Shown piece after piece: positions 1 through 12,322 of a DNA stretch of 64,000 bases (position 1 is its first letter; every line of letters starts with the position of its first letter). The position numbers were made by a program, and so were the translations under genes. The notes beneath the pieces were generated by a model. It ran no database searches. It was not told the origin of the DNA and saw only the letters and a program-made list of their open reading frames with translations. The DNA is from Portulaca oleracea. Its lineage: Eukaryota > Streptophyta > Magnoliopsida > Caryophyllales > Portulacaceae. The stretch is from positions 12,460,729-12,524,728 of the forward strand of contig CM055885.1 in assembly GCA_029582165.1 (NCBI GenBank), given 5' to 3'.

Positions 1-316
1 CATTATTGAGATTTCCCCTCATTTTTGTAAATGTTTTGTTTTCAGGTGAAGAGCAGTTATGTGATGGGAACGGGAACTAGCAGTGAGGACGTCCAGAGTT
101 TTAGATAATGTTTAGTTATGTTATTTTTGAAATTCGAAGTTCTCTTTCGGTTGTTAAGTTGAAGTTCGTAGTTTGTTTTGTTAATCCCTATTCTTGCCTT
201 GTATTCCTTCGGGGATACGACAGTAACGCCCGAATTAAAGCTGAGTCTTCCGCTAAATTTCTGTCAATGTTAGTTTGACTGTGACGTTTTCACAATCGAA
301 TTTCCAGGGCGTTACA
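1..316 (+). mobile_element. 3' part of an LTR (Ty3/gypsy, Tekay-like end)
   Basis: The block ends with GGGCGTTACA at 307-316, a terminus typical of plant Tekay/Del-type Ty3/gypsy LTRs. An internal GTAACGCCCG at about 232-241 echoes the same terminal motif. The 5' part of the LTR lies outside the window. At 317 the sequence changes to PMD coding sequence read on the minus strand, so this LTR lies inside an older PMD gene. A target duplication cannot be checked because only one flank is present. Confidence 0.6.
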
Positions 317-1781
317 TGTCGTATGCACGAATGCCGCCCTTGTACAACGTCCCGCTGCATGACTTGTATGGGGCAGGTCCGTATGGGGCTCAACTCACAC
401 GATCCGGCGTGAACGCATCCAAGGAGACCATCAACTGTCGTAGACGCTGTACCGAACTCGGCTGACGGATGGGGAACCACTTGCTCGCGCGAGGCCCATT
501 AACCGGCCGCTCCCCGTGTGGCCTGAAATCAGGAAAGTACTCGTAGATCCAGGCTTGCAAAAGGGTCAAACACCCGGCCATCTTGGCTGTCCCAGCCCTG
601 CTCGCTGTCCCTAACTGCCGGAAAAGGATCGCCAAGGTCACCGTACCCCAAGCAATGCGATCAACGATAACGTCAGTGCTAGGCCAGGGATGCGACCTAA
701 CTCTATCCCTCGATTTGTCCACGAGGATAGTGTTTCCCAACATGCTCAACAACCACGCCCTTATGCTATGGGGACTGGGACAATTGGTTGATAAACTAAT
801 CAACCTCAACTGGGAGTCAGCTGTGCCACCCTTATCATAAATGTTCTCAGCCTTCAGCTCCGCCATTCCTTTATAAAAAATCCCGGTCACGTACTGGTTA
901 ACCACTTCCCGAGGAAGACCTTCAGGCATCAGGCCATCAACTACAATACCCAATATATGTTGCACATCATGCAACATGATCGTCATTTCACCGAAGGGAA
1001 GGTGAAATGTGTTTATGTTGGGTTGCCACCTCTCAACGAACGCCGAAATCAACGTCATGTCGATGTTGTCATACATCAACTCCGCCAAATTGGTGATTTG
1101 GATCCTTCCCAGTGCAGCCTGGCATGCGGGATCCATCCTGAACTGCACTGACCTCAATTCCCTCAACGCATTCTTCTTCGTCACACAATCAAGAACAACA
1201 TGGGGCAAACGCTCGCGACCCTCTCATATTACGCTAGCAATGTGACCTCCAAAGCTCGGTATAACGGACCAAATTGCAGGTCCCCCGGGCACGTTACCAT
1301 CAATCTTCCAAGAGTTGTCACCGCTCCGCATCCTCTTCCTATATCTGCTGCTGGACCCTGCTTCACCAGTAGCAGAACTGCTTCCCTGCCCACCCTGTCG
1401 AAATGGGGCAAACTTACCCGATGCATCCCTCATTGGCATGAAACCAGTTGGCCTGGAAACTGGCCCACTAGGTGGCGCAACTGAAGTCGGGACCATTTGT
1501 GTCTCGGGCTCCCCTGTCGAATCGTCCCCCGATGTCTCTGTTCCGGTTGACTCATCTATGACTTGGTTGAGATGGTCAACGAAACCTCGCATCGTCTGAC
1601 TCCCCGTGTCCTCGGGCTGGCCGCCCGCATCATCATTTGCACCCGTACCTCGACCAGCACGGTGTGCTGACGTAGTCACATTGCGTCTGTGAGGGTCACC
1701 TGAATTATCCCCCTCTAACCAGCCGGAAGATGATTCGCCCGGTCCAAAAACCCTCGACCCTTGCCCTTGCCTACTATTTTA
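317..1781 (-). pseudogene. Plant mobile domain (PMD/MAIN-like) protein, interrupted
   Basis: On the minus strand a Ser/Gly-rich N-terminal segment (about 1781-1290) leads into a PMD core. The core shows the recognisable blocks ERWQPNINTFHLPFGEMTI, GILVVDG-like glycine segments and LLQAWIYEYFPDF. The frame stays open across two isolated in-frame stops, TGA at 1224-1226 and TGA at 390-392. Coding similarity resumes after each (APYGPAPYKSC follows the second). Both stops lie where PMD proteins often carry Trp. No in-frame ATG lies upstream before the stop at 1779-1781, so an upstream exon is missing or unrecognised. The 3' end is cut off by the LTR at 1-316. PMD proteins occur as silencing-related host genes and as cargo of transposons; the TE-rich setting favours the second. 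Confidence 0.75.
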
Positions 1782-2399
1782 GATCACCTGTAAAATGAAG
1801 ACATATGCTATGAACCTTAACTCCTTCATTTTATCGGCAAGAATAAGCGGAAACGGGTTAACGTGGGTTGCCGGGATGGACGCGTCTTTACTCTTTGGGT
1901 CATAACTCCTTCAATTTAACTCCGATGGGTCTCAAATTTTGGGAGCTTAAAGTACACACCAAGAACTATCCATTGATATCTTAAGGGCCTAAAATGGAGT
2001 TCGGATGAAGAAGTTATGCGCGTTTGAAGTCGGCAGGGAAAAACTAGATCGACGGAGACCGCACCTACGGTCTCAAGGACCGCACCTACGGTCAAAAGGA
2101 CCACACCTGGACCGACGGAGACCGCACCTACGGTCTCTCCAGGACCGCACCTACGGTCTCCAGGACCGCACCTGGACCGACGGAGACCGCACCTACGGTC
2201 TTCAGAACCGCAGCTGTTGTGTCCTGTACCGCACCTACGGTCTCCAGGACCGCAGCTGCGGTCTCCCTTTTCAAGCGTGTGTTTTCCCGTGTTTTGATTT
2301 TTCACCCGTTTCCTACAAATACCCCCTCCCTTCCAATATTTGATAGTTTTTGATGTCTGCCTTATCGCATTTATAACTAAGTCGTGTCACGAAGCAAGA
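1782..2399 (+). other. Noncoding, LTR/UTR-like sequence
   Basis: I see no credible gene. The stretch reads like a retroelement LTR or leader: a mixed segment up to 2040, the hairpin array at 2057-2263, then a TATA-like CTACAAATACC at about 2312-2322 and a pyrimidine-rich tract. Short frames here with repeated Arg-Thr-Tyr-Gly peptides only reflect the hairpin array. Which element it belongs to was not determined. Confidence 0.4.
2057..2263. repeat. Array of short GC-rich hairpin (palindromic) repeats
   Basis: Copies of GACCGCACCTACGGTC occur at 2057-2072, 2078-2093, 2120-2135, 2143-2158 and 2185-2200, with a near copy at 2227-2242 and degenerate copies near 2164 and 2206. Each is an inverted repeat GACCG/CGGTC around a six-base loop. 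Several are lengthened to GAGACCG/CGGTCTC. The last copy, GACCGCAGCTGCGGTC at 2248-2263, is a perfect 16-bp palindrome. Spacing is irregular, 21-42 bp between starts. Confidence 0.9.
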
Positions 2400-3058
2400 G
2401 GATCCTGTTATTGTCCAAAGAGAGTGTGTTTGTTAACTGTTAATCTATGGCTGAAAAAGACTTTCATCAGCCGTACCAACTTCTCGTTTATTTGTTTGGT
2501 TCCCAAAAAATAACGCAATGTCAGCAGTGAAATTGCGCGAGGTCTATAGTGCTCTGGGAGTTAGAAGCGTCTCAGATTCGGTACAATGCAGTGTCTTTAT
2601 TGTGCAGCCTGGTGGCAGCAAGACAAGGCGGACCTGAAAGAGAAGCTAGTAGTGAAGGGCCTAATAGAAATCGTGTTGAGCTTTCTAGCATGTAAGATTC
2701 ATAGGTCCATCAAAGTAACGCACGATGCTGCAAATTCAATGCTTTGAGGGACCTATGAATCTTACATGCAAGAAAGCCCAACATGATTTCTATTAGACCC
2801 TTCACTACTAGCTTCTCTTTCAGATCCGCCTTGTCTTGCTACCCACCAGGCTTCACAATAGAAACACTGCATTGTACCGAATCTCAAACGCTTCTAACTC
2901 CCAGAGCACTATAGACCTCGCGCAATTTCACTGCTGACATTGCGCTACTTTTCGGGAACCAAACAAATAAACGAGAGTCGATACGGGGCATTGCTTAACC
3001 GTTTCAGCCATACATTATCAGGTTACAACACACACTCTCTTTGGACACTAACAGGACC
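2400..3058. repeat. Long near-perfect inverted repeat (foldback), 26-bp loop
   Basis: The left arm 2400-2715 and right arm 2742-3058 are reverse complements with scattered mismatches and small indels. The loop is about 26 bp (2716-2741). Paired blocks include GTCCAAAGAGAGTGTGT with ACACACTCTCTTTGGAC, and CATAGGTCC with GGACCTATG. The inner 220 bp match better than the outer ends. No target duplication or known TIR was found. A transcript would fold into a dsRNA of about 315 bp, so it may be a foldback transposon, an inverted gene-fragment duplication or a siRNA-producing locus. Confidence 0.85.
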
Positions 3059-5488
3059 CAAAACTCAACCTCTTTTTATGACTCATACAACTAACATATT
3101 AGAACTATACCTTAACATACTTATTATCCTAAACTACCAACAAATAACCTATTTACTTACATAGCAACTGGTTGTTGAGTACCTAAGTTATTAAATGGAT
3201 GTGACATAAATATTTATATAATTTATGTCTTCATTTGGAGTTATGAGTACATAAGTTAACAATTAAGTTGGAGTATGAATAAATTACCCATACCAACTTT
3301 CAATGTCAACTCACTTACTAATAACAACCAAAATCATTCAAACTCAACATTCTTTTAACACAACTACATCTAAACTACTCGGAATATCCTAAACCCTAAC
3401 TTAATCCTCTAAATTAACATCACAATTACAATTTTTTATAACACATTTAGTCACTAATATTAACACATGCTTAATCACTAATATCAACGCATCAAAATTT
3501 TAAATATTAACAACGAATCACTAACAATTAATCACTAATATTAATCACTAATAATTATCATATTAACACATGCTTAACAATAATATTAATAATGACAATA
3601 TTAATATTAATCAAATTTTTATAACTCAATTAATCAAATTTAACACATGCTTAATATTAATCAAATTTTTATAACACAAATAATAACACAATTAATCACT
3701 AATAATTATCATATTAACACATGCTTAACAATAATATTAATAATAACAATATTAATAATTATCATATTTAATAATAACAATATTAATATATTAATAATAA
3801 TATTAATAATAACAATAAAAATAATATCTAATTTTAATTTATTATTTTTAAAAAATAAAAAAATTTATGGGCGGACGGTTGCCGCGCGAAACTAGACGGT
3901 GCGGCACCCAGATCTCGGGATGACGGTGGTTTGTGGTGGTCGTTGGTTGAGAGCATTTTCTAGAGAGATAAAACTAGAGAGAAGGTGGAGAGTGAAGTTA
4001 TGAGGTTCAAGGGCAGTAATTGGAAATATTATCCGAAAGGTGGGCGACAATAGTAAAAAGATAGGTGACAAAAAGCAAGCGGGATATATAATTGTGTATA
4101 AATTTTTTGATTAATCATATTTACCTTTGACTATATTAAAACCAAACTTAAAAAATATAAACATAAACGAATATTGAAGTACATAATTAACATGAAGTGG
4201 GTTTCACAAATGTATATTTTAAAGTGAAAAAATACGAATCAGTTTCTACTGTTATAGAACAAATGAAATGAAGTTCCAAAAAGTAAGAATAATGGGTGAC
4301 GTGGAATTGGTGAACCACCAGTTGCATTCCAAAAGTGTTGAACACCATTGTATATGCTCTAAAGGCATAGGTCAGTGGTGCGACATACTTGGAGAATATA
4401 AAGATAAATAATCGGGGTTCTATTCTTTAATTAGACTAGCTATGTATATAGACTAGTGAATCACACGCCCATTGCCCGCAATTAATATTGTAAGGGTTAA
4501 ATTATACGTGTAGCAATTTGTGTTTCAATTCTGAGTGAATAGAAAAATTTTTCATACATGAAATTTAGATAAACCTTAATGTTGTAATAAAATAAAGAAA
4601 ATCAATAGTCGTTCCCAATGTACAATTGGCCCAACAACATATATGAGCCTTCTTGTAATCACTTTGCTCCAATTTTGAGGGACAAATTCCCAAAAATAGT
4701 TTATCTTACCCAGTGTATGCACCATTGAGGAACTTGTAGTTGTATCATTAGAAATTTTAATGTGAGATTACTTTTTGGAAAAGCTAAAAATCCAATAAAT
4801 TAACAGATGCTTTGTTTAAGCAAATACTTATTGTTCTTGTAGAGTTGATTTTCAAGTAATATCATCCCAAGTCTTAAATTTTGGCTTTAGTAAAGTAAGA
4901 ATGCAAACTGAGAGTGTGTGTGCTACATATCAGAGGCAAAGCGTAGCTAGGATGTGACATCATAAGAGCAAAAATATTATGAAAAATGAGTCTAAACCTT
5001 CTCACTAAAATAAGAAAAGGAAAAAATAGTTTTACGTGGGGAACTTTTAAGTGAAAAAATAGCAATCCATATGACCTTTAGCTTACATATGGATTTGATT
5101 TCCGTGACCGTTCATCAACAATCGGTGTTTTATACATGTAGTTAGCCTTACCTTGCAAAAATTACTCCTAACATTAGTTAAGGAAGGCTAAAATACCAAT
5201 TTGTAAATGTTTGTTCGCGAAGATTATGTTTAGTCGAAATGAGACCCTTCTTCGAGCCCAAATGACCCTTAATAATTGTACACTAATGCATGATTCAACC
5301 CAAAAACTGCTTTAAGAAATTGCAATCTAATTTGATATATTCAAAGGCTTGTCCCTTGCACTTTCAGTATGATATTCCATCAATGGCTCAGAATTTTCTA
5401 ATAGCTTCCTGGCTAGTAGCTAGGATACACGTTCTAGCCAAGTATAAAATTCCATACATCAATTCATAAACCAAATTTCTTGGACAGT
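3059..5488. other. AT-rich intergenic stretch, no gene seen
   Basis: 3300-3850 is low-complexity sequence dominated by TAATATTAATCACTAAT-like words. It ends abruptly at a GC-rich patch near 3868-3920. 3920-5488 is unremarkable AT-rich DNA with only short chance frames. I could not assign any of it to a known element. Confidence 0.5.
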
Positions 5489-5493
5489 GTGGG

Positions 5494-6659
5494 TGTAGAC
5501 ACTGGGATTTTCACCGACAAAATTCCGACTCATCAAAACTCAGCAAGTCATTTGGGCCGAACACCAAAATGGGTCATTGAGCCCATTGAGTCAATAAAGC
5601 GGGCCTAAAAGATCATAAATGCCACATGAAAATAATAAAAGCCGCATAGCTTTTACAAGACCATAGCTTGGCCCAAAATGCAAATTCGGCCCAGAAATAA
5701 TTCATATAAGCCGCATGACCTTTACGTTCAGTAGCGGCCCGCCTTCGCCAGCCACATCACCAATTCGTGCACTTATCTCCTATAGGCCGCCTGACCTATA
5801 TCAATTTCTTTTGATTTCGGCGCCAGAATTCCATGCAATCCCATGACATTAGCCCCACGTGATTGACCTCGGTTGACCATGAAAATATTATAAACCGCCT
5901 GACTTATGATATTTTGCATGGAGGAGGCTTGATTGAAGGGATGTGTCTCTCCTCTTTCCCTCCAAATCCCTTAGCTCTCCACCTATAAAAACCACACAAT
6001 TTTCACTTATGTTCATCAACTATTATCATCACTCCACCTAAACTATCTCAAAAATTCTCTCCATTCTCCCTCTCTAATTCTCTTAATATCACTATCATTA
6101 TCTCCATATTATCATACCACCCTCTTAACCATTCTCATATACATCCTTCTATCCAAACTCCAAGCCGAGGTCAAGTCAAGGGATTGATTTTCATCTCATC
6201 CATCACCTTTAAGCAAGGTTTGCATCAAAATACTTAGAAATGATTTGATACCATTCATTTCACCAACCCAAGGTCGACCCAAGAGAAAACGGGTTTGTAA
6301 ATTAGCAAAGGCTATGCAACCTTTGCTTATTTCCCCCTTTTTTCTCTAGGCCGAAGAGGCGCTGGACCAACCATGAAATTGCCAAAGGCTATGCGGCCTT
6401 TGACAATTTATGGTAGCCCGCATCTCTTCTTGGCCCTAGTTTGGGAATAATTGGTAACAAATCATTAATAAATTATTTTTATGCAAATTCGAGTATTTTT
6501 ACAATATAAAGAGGTTTGTAAATAAATAAAGTTTCATCACCCCTTAAACGAATTTCGAAAATAAAATATCCTTATTTAAGGATTAAGCAACCTTAGTCGG
6601 CTCCCGATCACTTAAGTAGCGCATCACGTGAAAAAGGGTCACTTTTCCCGGGTCCTACA
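5494..6659 (+). repeat. 5' LTR of the Tat-type element
   Basis: The LTR runs TGTAGACACTGGG to GGTCCTACA, 1,166 bp. It is about 362 bp shorter than the 3' LTR because a block present at 28169-28533 is absent after the TTTGC at 6219-6223. It contains at least six copies of a short hairpin motif, for example AAAAGCCGCATAGCTTTT at 5637-5654, TATAGGCCGCCTGACCTATA at 5781-5800 and AAAGGCTATGCGGCCTTT at 6384-6401. A TATA-like CCTATAAAAACC lies near 5983-5994, followed by a pyrimidine-rich leader. Confidence 0.93.
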
Positions 6660-6662
6660 TAT

Positions 6663-6680
6663 TGGTGACTCCACTAGGGA
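6663..6680 (+). promoter_or_regulatory. Primer-binding site (PBS-like)
   Basis: TGGTGACTCCACTAGGGA lies three bases after the 5' LTR, where minus-strand DNA synthesis is primed. Tat/Ogre elements often use a tRNA-Arg-like primer, but I did not match it to a specific tRNA. Confidence 0.6.
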
Positions 6681-7122
6681 CTTAAACTAAAAAAGAGGGT
6701 AAAACTTGAAAAAATTGAGTTGATTTGAAATTGTAAAAGGGAGAAGTTAATTTATTTTGTAATTTTATTATTCTTTTTAGACACCTTTGCACACTGGGCC
6801 ACTCATCGTGTCTTTTGACACGTGAGCACAAAGGCGACGGTTAGGTAAACTAGGATGATACCCGAGAGCGGGTGGCCACTACTATAACGATGCATACCAC
6901 AATCGCTAGGCATTTGGTCACTCCTCTCCCCATGTTATACTCCAAGGCTTCCTTGAAGTCCGACGAGCAACACCTCACACAGTTTGCCCAAAATTTATGA
7001 GGGTGAAGAGTGCACCGAGACGAAACGTGCGGTAGGCCATGTATCCCGACCATAAAAATCCATGAATATAGACTCTTGGTTTAGGAATACCCCTCATGTT
7101 GTATGCTATGTGTATCTGTGTT

Positions 7123-7153
<31 letters not shown>

Positions 7154-8296
7154 CCCTTTCTTTTTTTTTTCTTTTTTTTTGTAAAGAGTCGACCCTAGTT
7201 TGGAGGTTTCATTATAGTCTATATAAAATTCATTGGGTTGAGAAAAAGATTATTTATTGATTAGTATAATTAACCTAAAAGGCATTATGGTTAGCCCAAA
7301 GAAAGGGCCCATTTATGTTAAAGGGTTAGCTATTTTAACTAATAAATAAAAATTGACTCACCTTAGATGATATTATATGACACTTTATGAAATTCTCTTA
7401 ATAAAGGTCCAAGTTAATTAAAAGTCCAACAAAGTTAATGGGTAGCGTCTTAGACTGAATAATTGTCACTAAGCTTGAGTAAATTAATTTATCGATTTAA
7501 TTAATAAATCCATCACATTTATGGTCGGCCCGTTGTTAGGCCCAACCATATTGGATATGTCAATTAAGCTCATAAATTAACTATAACTCGCTTATTGTTG
7601 GCTTTATCCAGTCCTTTACAATATCCATTTTCCTTGAGTAAAAAAAATAAAATAAAATAAATGGGTCGTCGGTCTTATCGAGCATTATTCTAGTCCGCAT
7701 AATAGTCAATATAGCTTGAGTTGTCTAAATTGTTGGGCCAAGTTACGGATTCTCCTTAAAACGGTCGGCCTATGGATTGGGCACATTTGAATTGAGAAAC
7801 ACTAACTTGTGCCTTTCAATTTATGATCCACTCCATATGTGTCACTTTATTCTGCCCTTTATAATGTCGCATCGTTAGGTCCATATAGAGTTAGGTCGTG
7901 CATTCCCGAAAAGTGGGTGAGTCTCTTGTGTCAGCATATAGATGTCGAGTTTGTTAAGGTCATATAGGTCCCTTAGAGCATGCATTCATTGGGTAGTATG
8001 TGTCGGAGTATGTCATCGAGTTCCTAACTTTGAATTTCCATGCAGGCATCATTGGAGATAGACTCTGAGCCCGCATTAGAGATTCGCGCACCGACCATTT
8101 GGTTCCAAATCCTCACTACGATCCATCTGCAACTCGTGACTGTATCATGTTTGGAAAATAGTTTCAAGAGGTCCCGGTTAAGAGTACTGAGGCCAACGTC
8201 ACGAAGCATTTAGAGGAACTCTACAGTCTACACCAAGATGCAAGGTATGGTCTTTGCTAACACCTTAGAACAAGAGAAGAAGATGGTGAAGCCAAA
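6681..8296 (+). other. Untranslated leader and decayed start of gag
   Basis: This long stretch between the PBS and recognisable gag has no open frame of note. It includes a (TTTCAC)n microsatellite at about 7116-7150 followed by a T-rich run. The gag start probably lies in 8040-8296, where all frames are interrupted. The length fits the long leaders of Tat/Ogre elements. Confidence 0.55.
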
Positions 8297-9511
8297 GTGT
8301 GGTATCATGCTCTATCACCTCAGATCAAAACCGACTGGAATGAATTATTCAAAGCTTTCATTAACCATTACAGTCGCATTCAAAAGAAGCAAGCCATGGT
8401 GGACGACTTAACCACCATGAAGCAGAGGGACGATGAATCCTTCTTGGATTACTTTGAAAGATGGCATACCAAGCTGTCTCACATCAATGAGACCATTCCT
8501 CTCCGCTTATAGTTATCTACCTTCAAGCAAGGGCTCAAGAGCAGCTTGTTTAAGCACTTGGGATATCATGTCATCAAGGATTTTGATTACTTGAAAGAAA
8601 TTTGTGTTCAACTGGAAGCAATGCACAATGACAAAACCACTTCGTCTGGTTGGAAAGGATCTAACTCCACCAGGAGGGCTACTAGTGCAGCTAGCCACCC
8701 TCCTAAAATTGTTGAGACTAACTCCATCCAGCGCAAGTGGCCCTATGTACCAAAGTATGAGACCTATACACCACTGGATGTTCCTTATTCTCAAGCTCTT
8801 GAGCGATTGGTCAAGAAGGGTATTTTAGTTTTACCTTTGCCAAAAGAGGAGCCGGAAATTAAGGGTAGGAATTGGGATGCCAACCAATTCTGCCGCTACC
8901 ATCGCTGCCGAGGACATGATACCGAGAAATGCTGGTCTCTCAAAAACAAGATAGAAGATATTATAAGGGCAGGGACGCTCCCTATGCCAAAAGCTGCTAA
9001 GAAGCTCAATAACCAAGATAACCCAATGCTTGAACATACAAATGCTATCTTTAGTGAAGATTCAAGTTTTGACCCTTCTTCTTTAATTGTTGAAGTGGGT
9101 CAATCTGTCCCAGAAATAGTTGGATTTCATGAAGGCCTATTCATCTATGGCATTTGGGATAGCGATTACGATGACGAGTATGAACACTCTGAAAAGGATT
9201 GGGTTGAATTAGATGAGCCAACATCAAACGATGTGGCATTCCTTGCTCGATCCGGCCGCCACAACAACAGGAACACCACCACCCCAGTGGTTGTCCCTAA
9301 TCCTACACCAGTGGTTGGCGACGACAATCAGAATCCTCTAGAAGATCCACTCTTCACTCAACTCAAGAGGACTAGAGCTGACGTTACTATTTGGCAGTTG
9401 CTATGTACCTCGCAAGCTCATAAGCAGAAGATGTTAGATGCCCTTACTGCACTAACAGTATCTCCTACAATGACCCCAGAATCCTTAGTCGCTCATGTGA
9501 CTACCAACTAG
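8297..9511 (+). pseudogene. Gag of the Tat-type element (broken)
   Basis: The retrotransposon gag region (about 8297-8512) has the blocks WNELFKAFINHY and DESFLDYFERWH. A TAG stop at 8510-8512 interrupts it. The frame reopens at once and runs to 9511 (TAG). Near 8891-8932 it carries a Cys/His cluster, CRYHRCRGHDTEKC, in place of a standard CCHC knuckle, as in Tat-lineage gags. Gag would package the element RNA. The N-terminus is too decayed to place a start. Confidence 0.85.
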
Positions 9512-11100
9512 GGAATAATTGCATTTGGAGATGAAGATCTACCTCAAGGAGGGCCTTCTCATAACAAATCCCTATACCTCACAGTGCAATGCTCCAACAA
9601 GACTATTCCGTTGGTTCTGGTCGACAATGGTTCAACTATGAATGTGTGCCCTTGGAGAACGACACAAAAGTTGGGAGTACAACAACATCTGTTCCAGAAT
9701 GGTGTGCAACTAAGAGCTTATGATAATTTCCCTCGAAAATCAGTTGGATCTATAATATTGCCTATCACTACTAGCAATATCACTTAGAATGTAGAGTTCG
9801 TGGTACTAGATATCCCGGCTTCCTTCAATTTGCTTTTAGAAAGGCCCTGGCTTCATGAATGCAACTCTATAGCATCCACCTTGCACCAGAAGGTGAAAAT
9901 GATGGTTCGAGGCTAAGTAATCACCATCTCGGGAGAACCCATTAATGTTGTCTTTACTCCCAAGCAGTCAACCCTAGAAGTGGAGCAAAGTTCAATGGAT
10001 GAAGAGCTTCACAACTTTGAAATTGTGGCAGTTTTGAGCAAGGACGAAGCTCCTTTTGAATTTGATCCATACTCAAACCCCAAAGTGCATTCTATTCTAA
10101 AGAAACAAGGTTACTTTCCTGAAATACCGTTAGGAAAAAACTCGAAGAACAAGATTCCCCCAGTGATCAAGACATTTAAGCAAAAGGGAAGATTCGGCTT
10201 AGGGTACAAGCCAACTAAAAAGGAGGTCAGACTTGCAAAAACGGCCATAGATGAGCAGAAAAGGATAGACAATCCTCCAACCTTGTTCTAAACAAAACCC
10301 TATCCACTCACTTTGAATGGACAGTTTGTTAGGGAAGGTGATGACTTCCCTTACTATGGGTTCCCTGAACCATTTTACCTCAAGAACAAAGGAGTTCAAG
10401 TTACTGGATTAGAGATCTTCAAGGACTGCTCCACTAACATGGCTACTGTCTTTGTTCCCTCCCGAGACAAGCAACCACCATTAGAGTGGACTCACCTTGC
10501 TGGGAGCGACATATTTGGCATGTTGTTTGGACAAGAAGGCGTCCAAGAGAAGTCTGAGGCTGACGCTGTTATCGCTGCACTATCCTACCCAGGCTTTGAC
10601 CCAAGCATTATGATCACTGAAGATGGAGGAGCTAATGCGGTCTCATGGGTTGATGCTGAGGAAAATAGCTTTGTTTTGTCTGTAGGAGAGTCTGTTCCTA
10701 AAGTCACAAAGTCATGTCCTAAGGGTCTAGAGTCAAATGAGGCTGGTCTTGAGTCTGCTGGTGATGTATTCCTTTCAACATTCAATAAAATGAACATTTT
10801 TGCTTACTCTGATTCTTCTTTCCCCTCTTCCCTGAACTGTTGCGCCAACAATAATCTTGAATTTAATGAACCCTTAAAAGAATTTTCTAATGAACATGGC
10901 ACAAGATGGCAGTGTTGGAAGACACCATCACTATAAATGTGGGTACAAAAGAGCAACCTCGGGAGTTGAAGTTGGGAAGTTCATTGACAGAGGAGGACTG
11001 ATTAGCATTTACACAACTTCTCAAAGAATTTGTGGATGTATTTGCATGGTCTTAAGAAGATATGTCAGCGATTGACAGGGAAATTGCATAACATACCATA
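9512..11100 (+). pseudogene. Protease and protease-RT linker of the Tat-type element (broken)
   Basis: The aspartic protease active-site block reads VDNGSTMNVCP (about 9619-9651), with DNGS in place of the usual D-T/S-G. A stop at 9785-9787 follows, then another near 9914. Two open pieces (9980-10291 and 10313-10936) form the poorly conserved acidic linker to RT, ending where a frameshift near 10900 breaks the frame. Protease would process the polyprotein. Nothing here could be translated as one product. Confidence 0.75.
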
Positions 11101-12304
11101 CCTTTGCTCCCTAATACAAAGTCGGTTCGACAAAAGGCTAGGAGGATCAAACCTGAATGGGCTAAGAAGATTGAAGAGGAAGTGATCAAGCAACTCAATG
11201 CTAAATTTATCAATGCAGTTTAATACCCTTAATGGTTTGCTAACATCATCCCAGTGCCTAAGAAATATGGGAAATTACGAATGTGTCTGGACTTCCGAGA
11301 CCTCAATAGAGCCAGTCCCAAGGATAGTTTCCCATTATCTCACATTGATGTGTTGGTGGATAACACTTGCGGACACGAGCTCTTGTCCTTCATGGACGGA
11401 TATGTTGGTTACAATCAAACCAAGATGGCAGAAGAAGATATGGAGAAAACCTCGTTTACCACTCCATGGGGAACGTACTGTTATGTGGTTATGCCTTTCG
11501 GTCTCAAAAATGTCGGAGCAACATATCAAAGGACTGCCAACACTCTACTTCATGACATGATGCATAAGGAAGTGGAAGTTTATTTGGATGACATAATTAT
11601 CAAGTCCAAGACAAGGGAGGAGCATATTCCTAATCTCCGCAAGTCCTTCCTGCGACTTCGTAAGTACAAGATGCGACTTAATCCAGCAAAGTGCACCTTT
11701 GGTGTTACCTCTGGGAAGCTCCTAGGATATGTGGTTAGCCAACGAGGCATTGAAGTGGATCCTTCAAAGATAAAGGTCATCCAAGATTTACAACCGCCTA
11801 GGACAGAAAAGGAGATAAGAGGTTTTCTAGGGCGAGTTCGGTACATCAGTAGGTTCATCTCGAAACTCACCATGACTTGCAAACCTTTATTCAAGAAGTT
11901 GAAGAAGGGAGCCTCCAGTACCTGATGAGCCTCTACTCCTTTATCTTACAATGACCAGCTCCACAATGGGGACTATGCTGGCTCAAAAGGTAAAAGGTCA
12001 AGAGAGCGCTATCTACTATTTGAGTAAGAAATTTCTAGACTACGAAAGTCGATATGCTGATATAGAGAAGATGGCTCTTACATTGGTATGGGCCACCAAG
12101 AAGCGAAGGCATTACATGCTTTCACATACTGTATATGCCATAGCTGAGAATAATCCCATCAAATTCATTATGGAGCAACCTACTATCAATAACCGCATCG
12201 CTCGATAGGTGGTCATGCTTTCCGAATTCAATCTTCAGTACTTACCTCAGAAATCCATCAAAGGGCGGGTTGTTTCAGATTTCTTGTTAGCGTCACCATT
12301 ATAG
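11101..12304 (+). pseudogene. Reverse transcriptase and first RNase H of the Tat-type element (broken)
   Basis: The RT blocks are in order: LRMCLDFRDLNRASPKD (from about 11275), SFMDGYVGYNQTKMAEED, TPWGTYCYVVMPFGLKN, and the catalytic YLDD at 11581-11592. A thumb follows with GFLGRVRYISRF. A TAA at about 11221-11223 precedes the RT fingers and a stop near 11923 follows the thumb. The associated RNase H (11951-12208, blocks AIYYLSKKFLDYESRY and VWATKK) is cut by TAG at 12206-12208, where relatives have Trp. Confidence 0.9.
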
Positions 12305-12322
12305 GAACCTCCAAGCACTCAC

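Noticed and set aside
1916..2343. Plus and minus frames with repeated Arg/Tyr/Gly peptides
   Set aside because: They are translations of the hairpin array and have no other coding sign.
7116..7150. (TTTCAC)n as a possible CRISPR-like or regulatory array
   Set aside because: A plain hexanucleotide microsatellite without unique spacers, in plant DNA.
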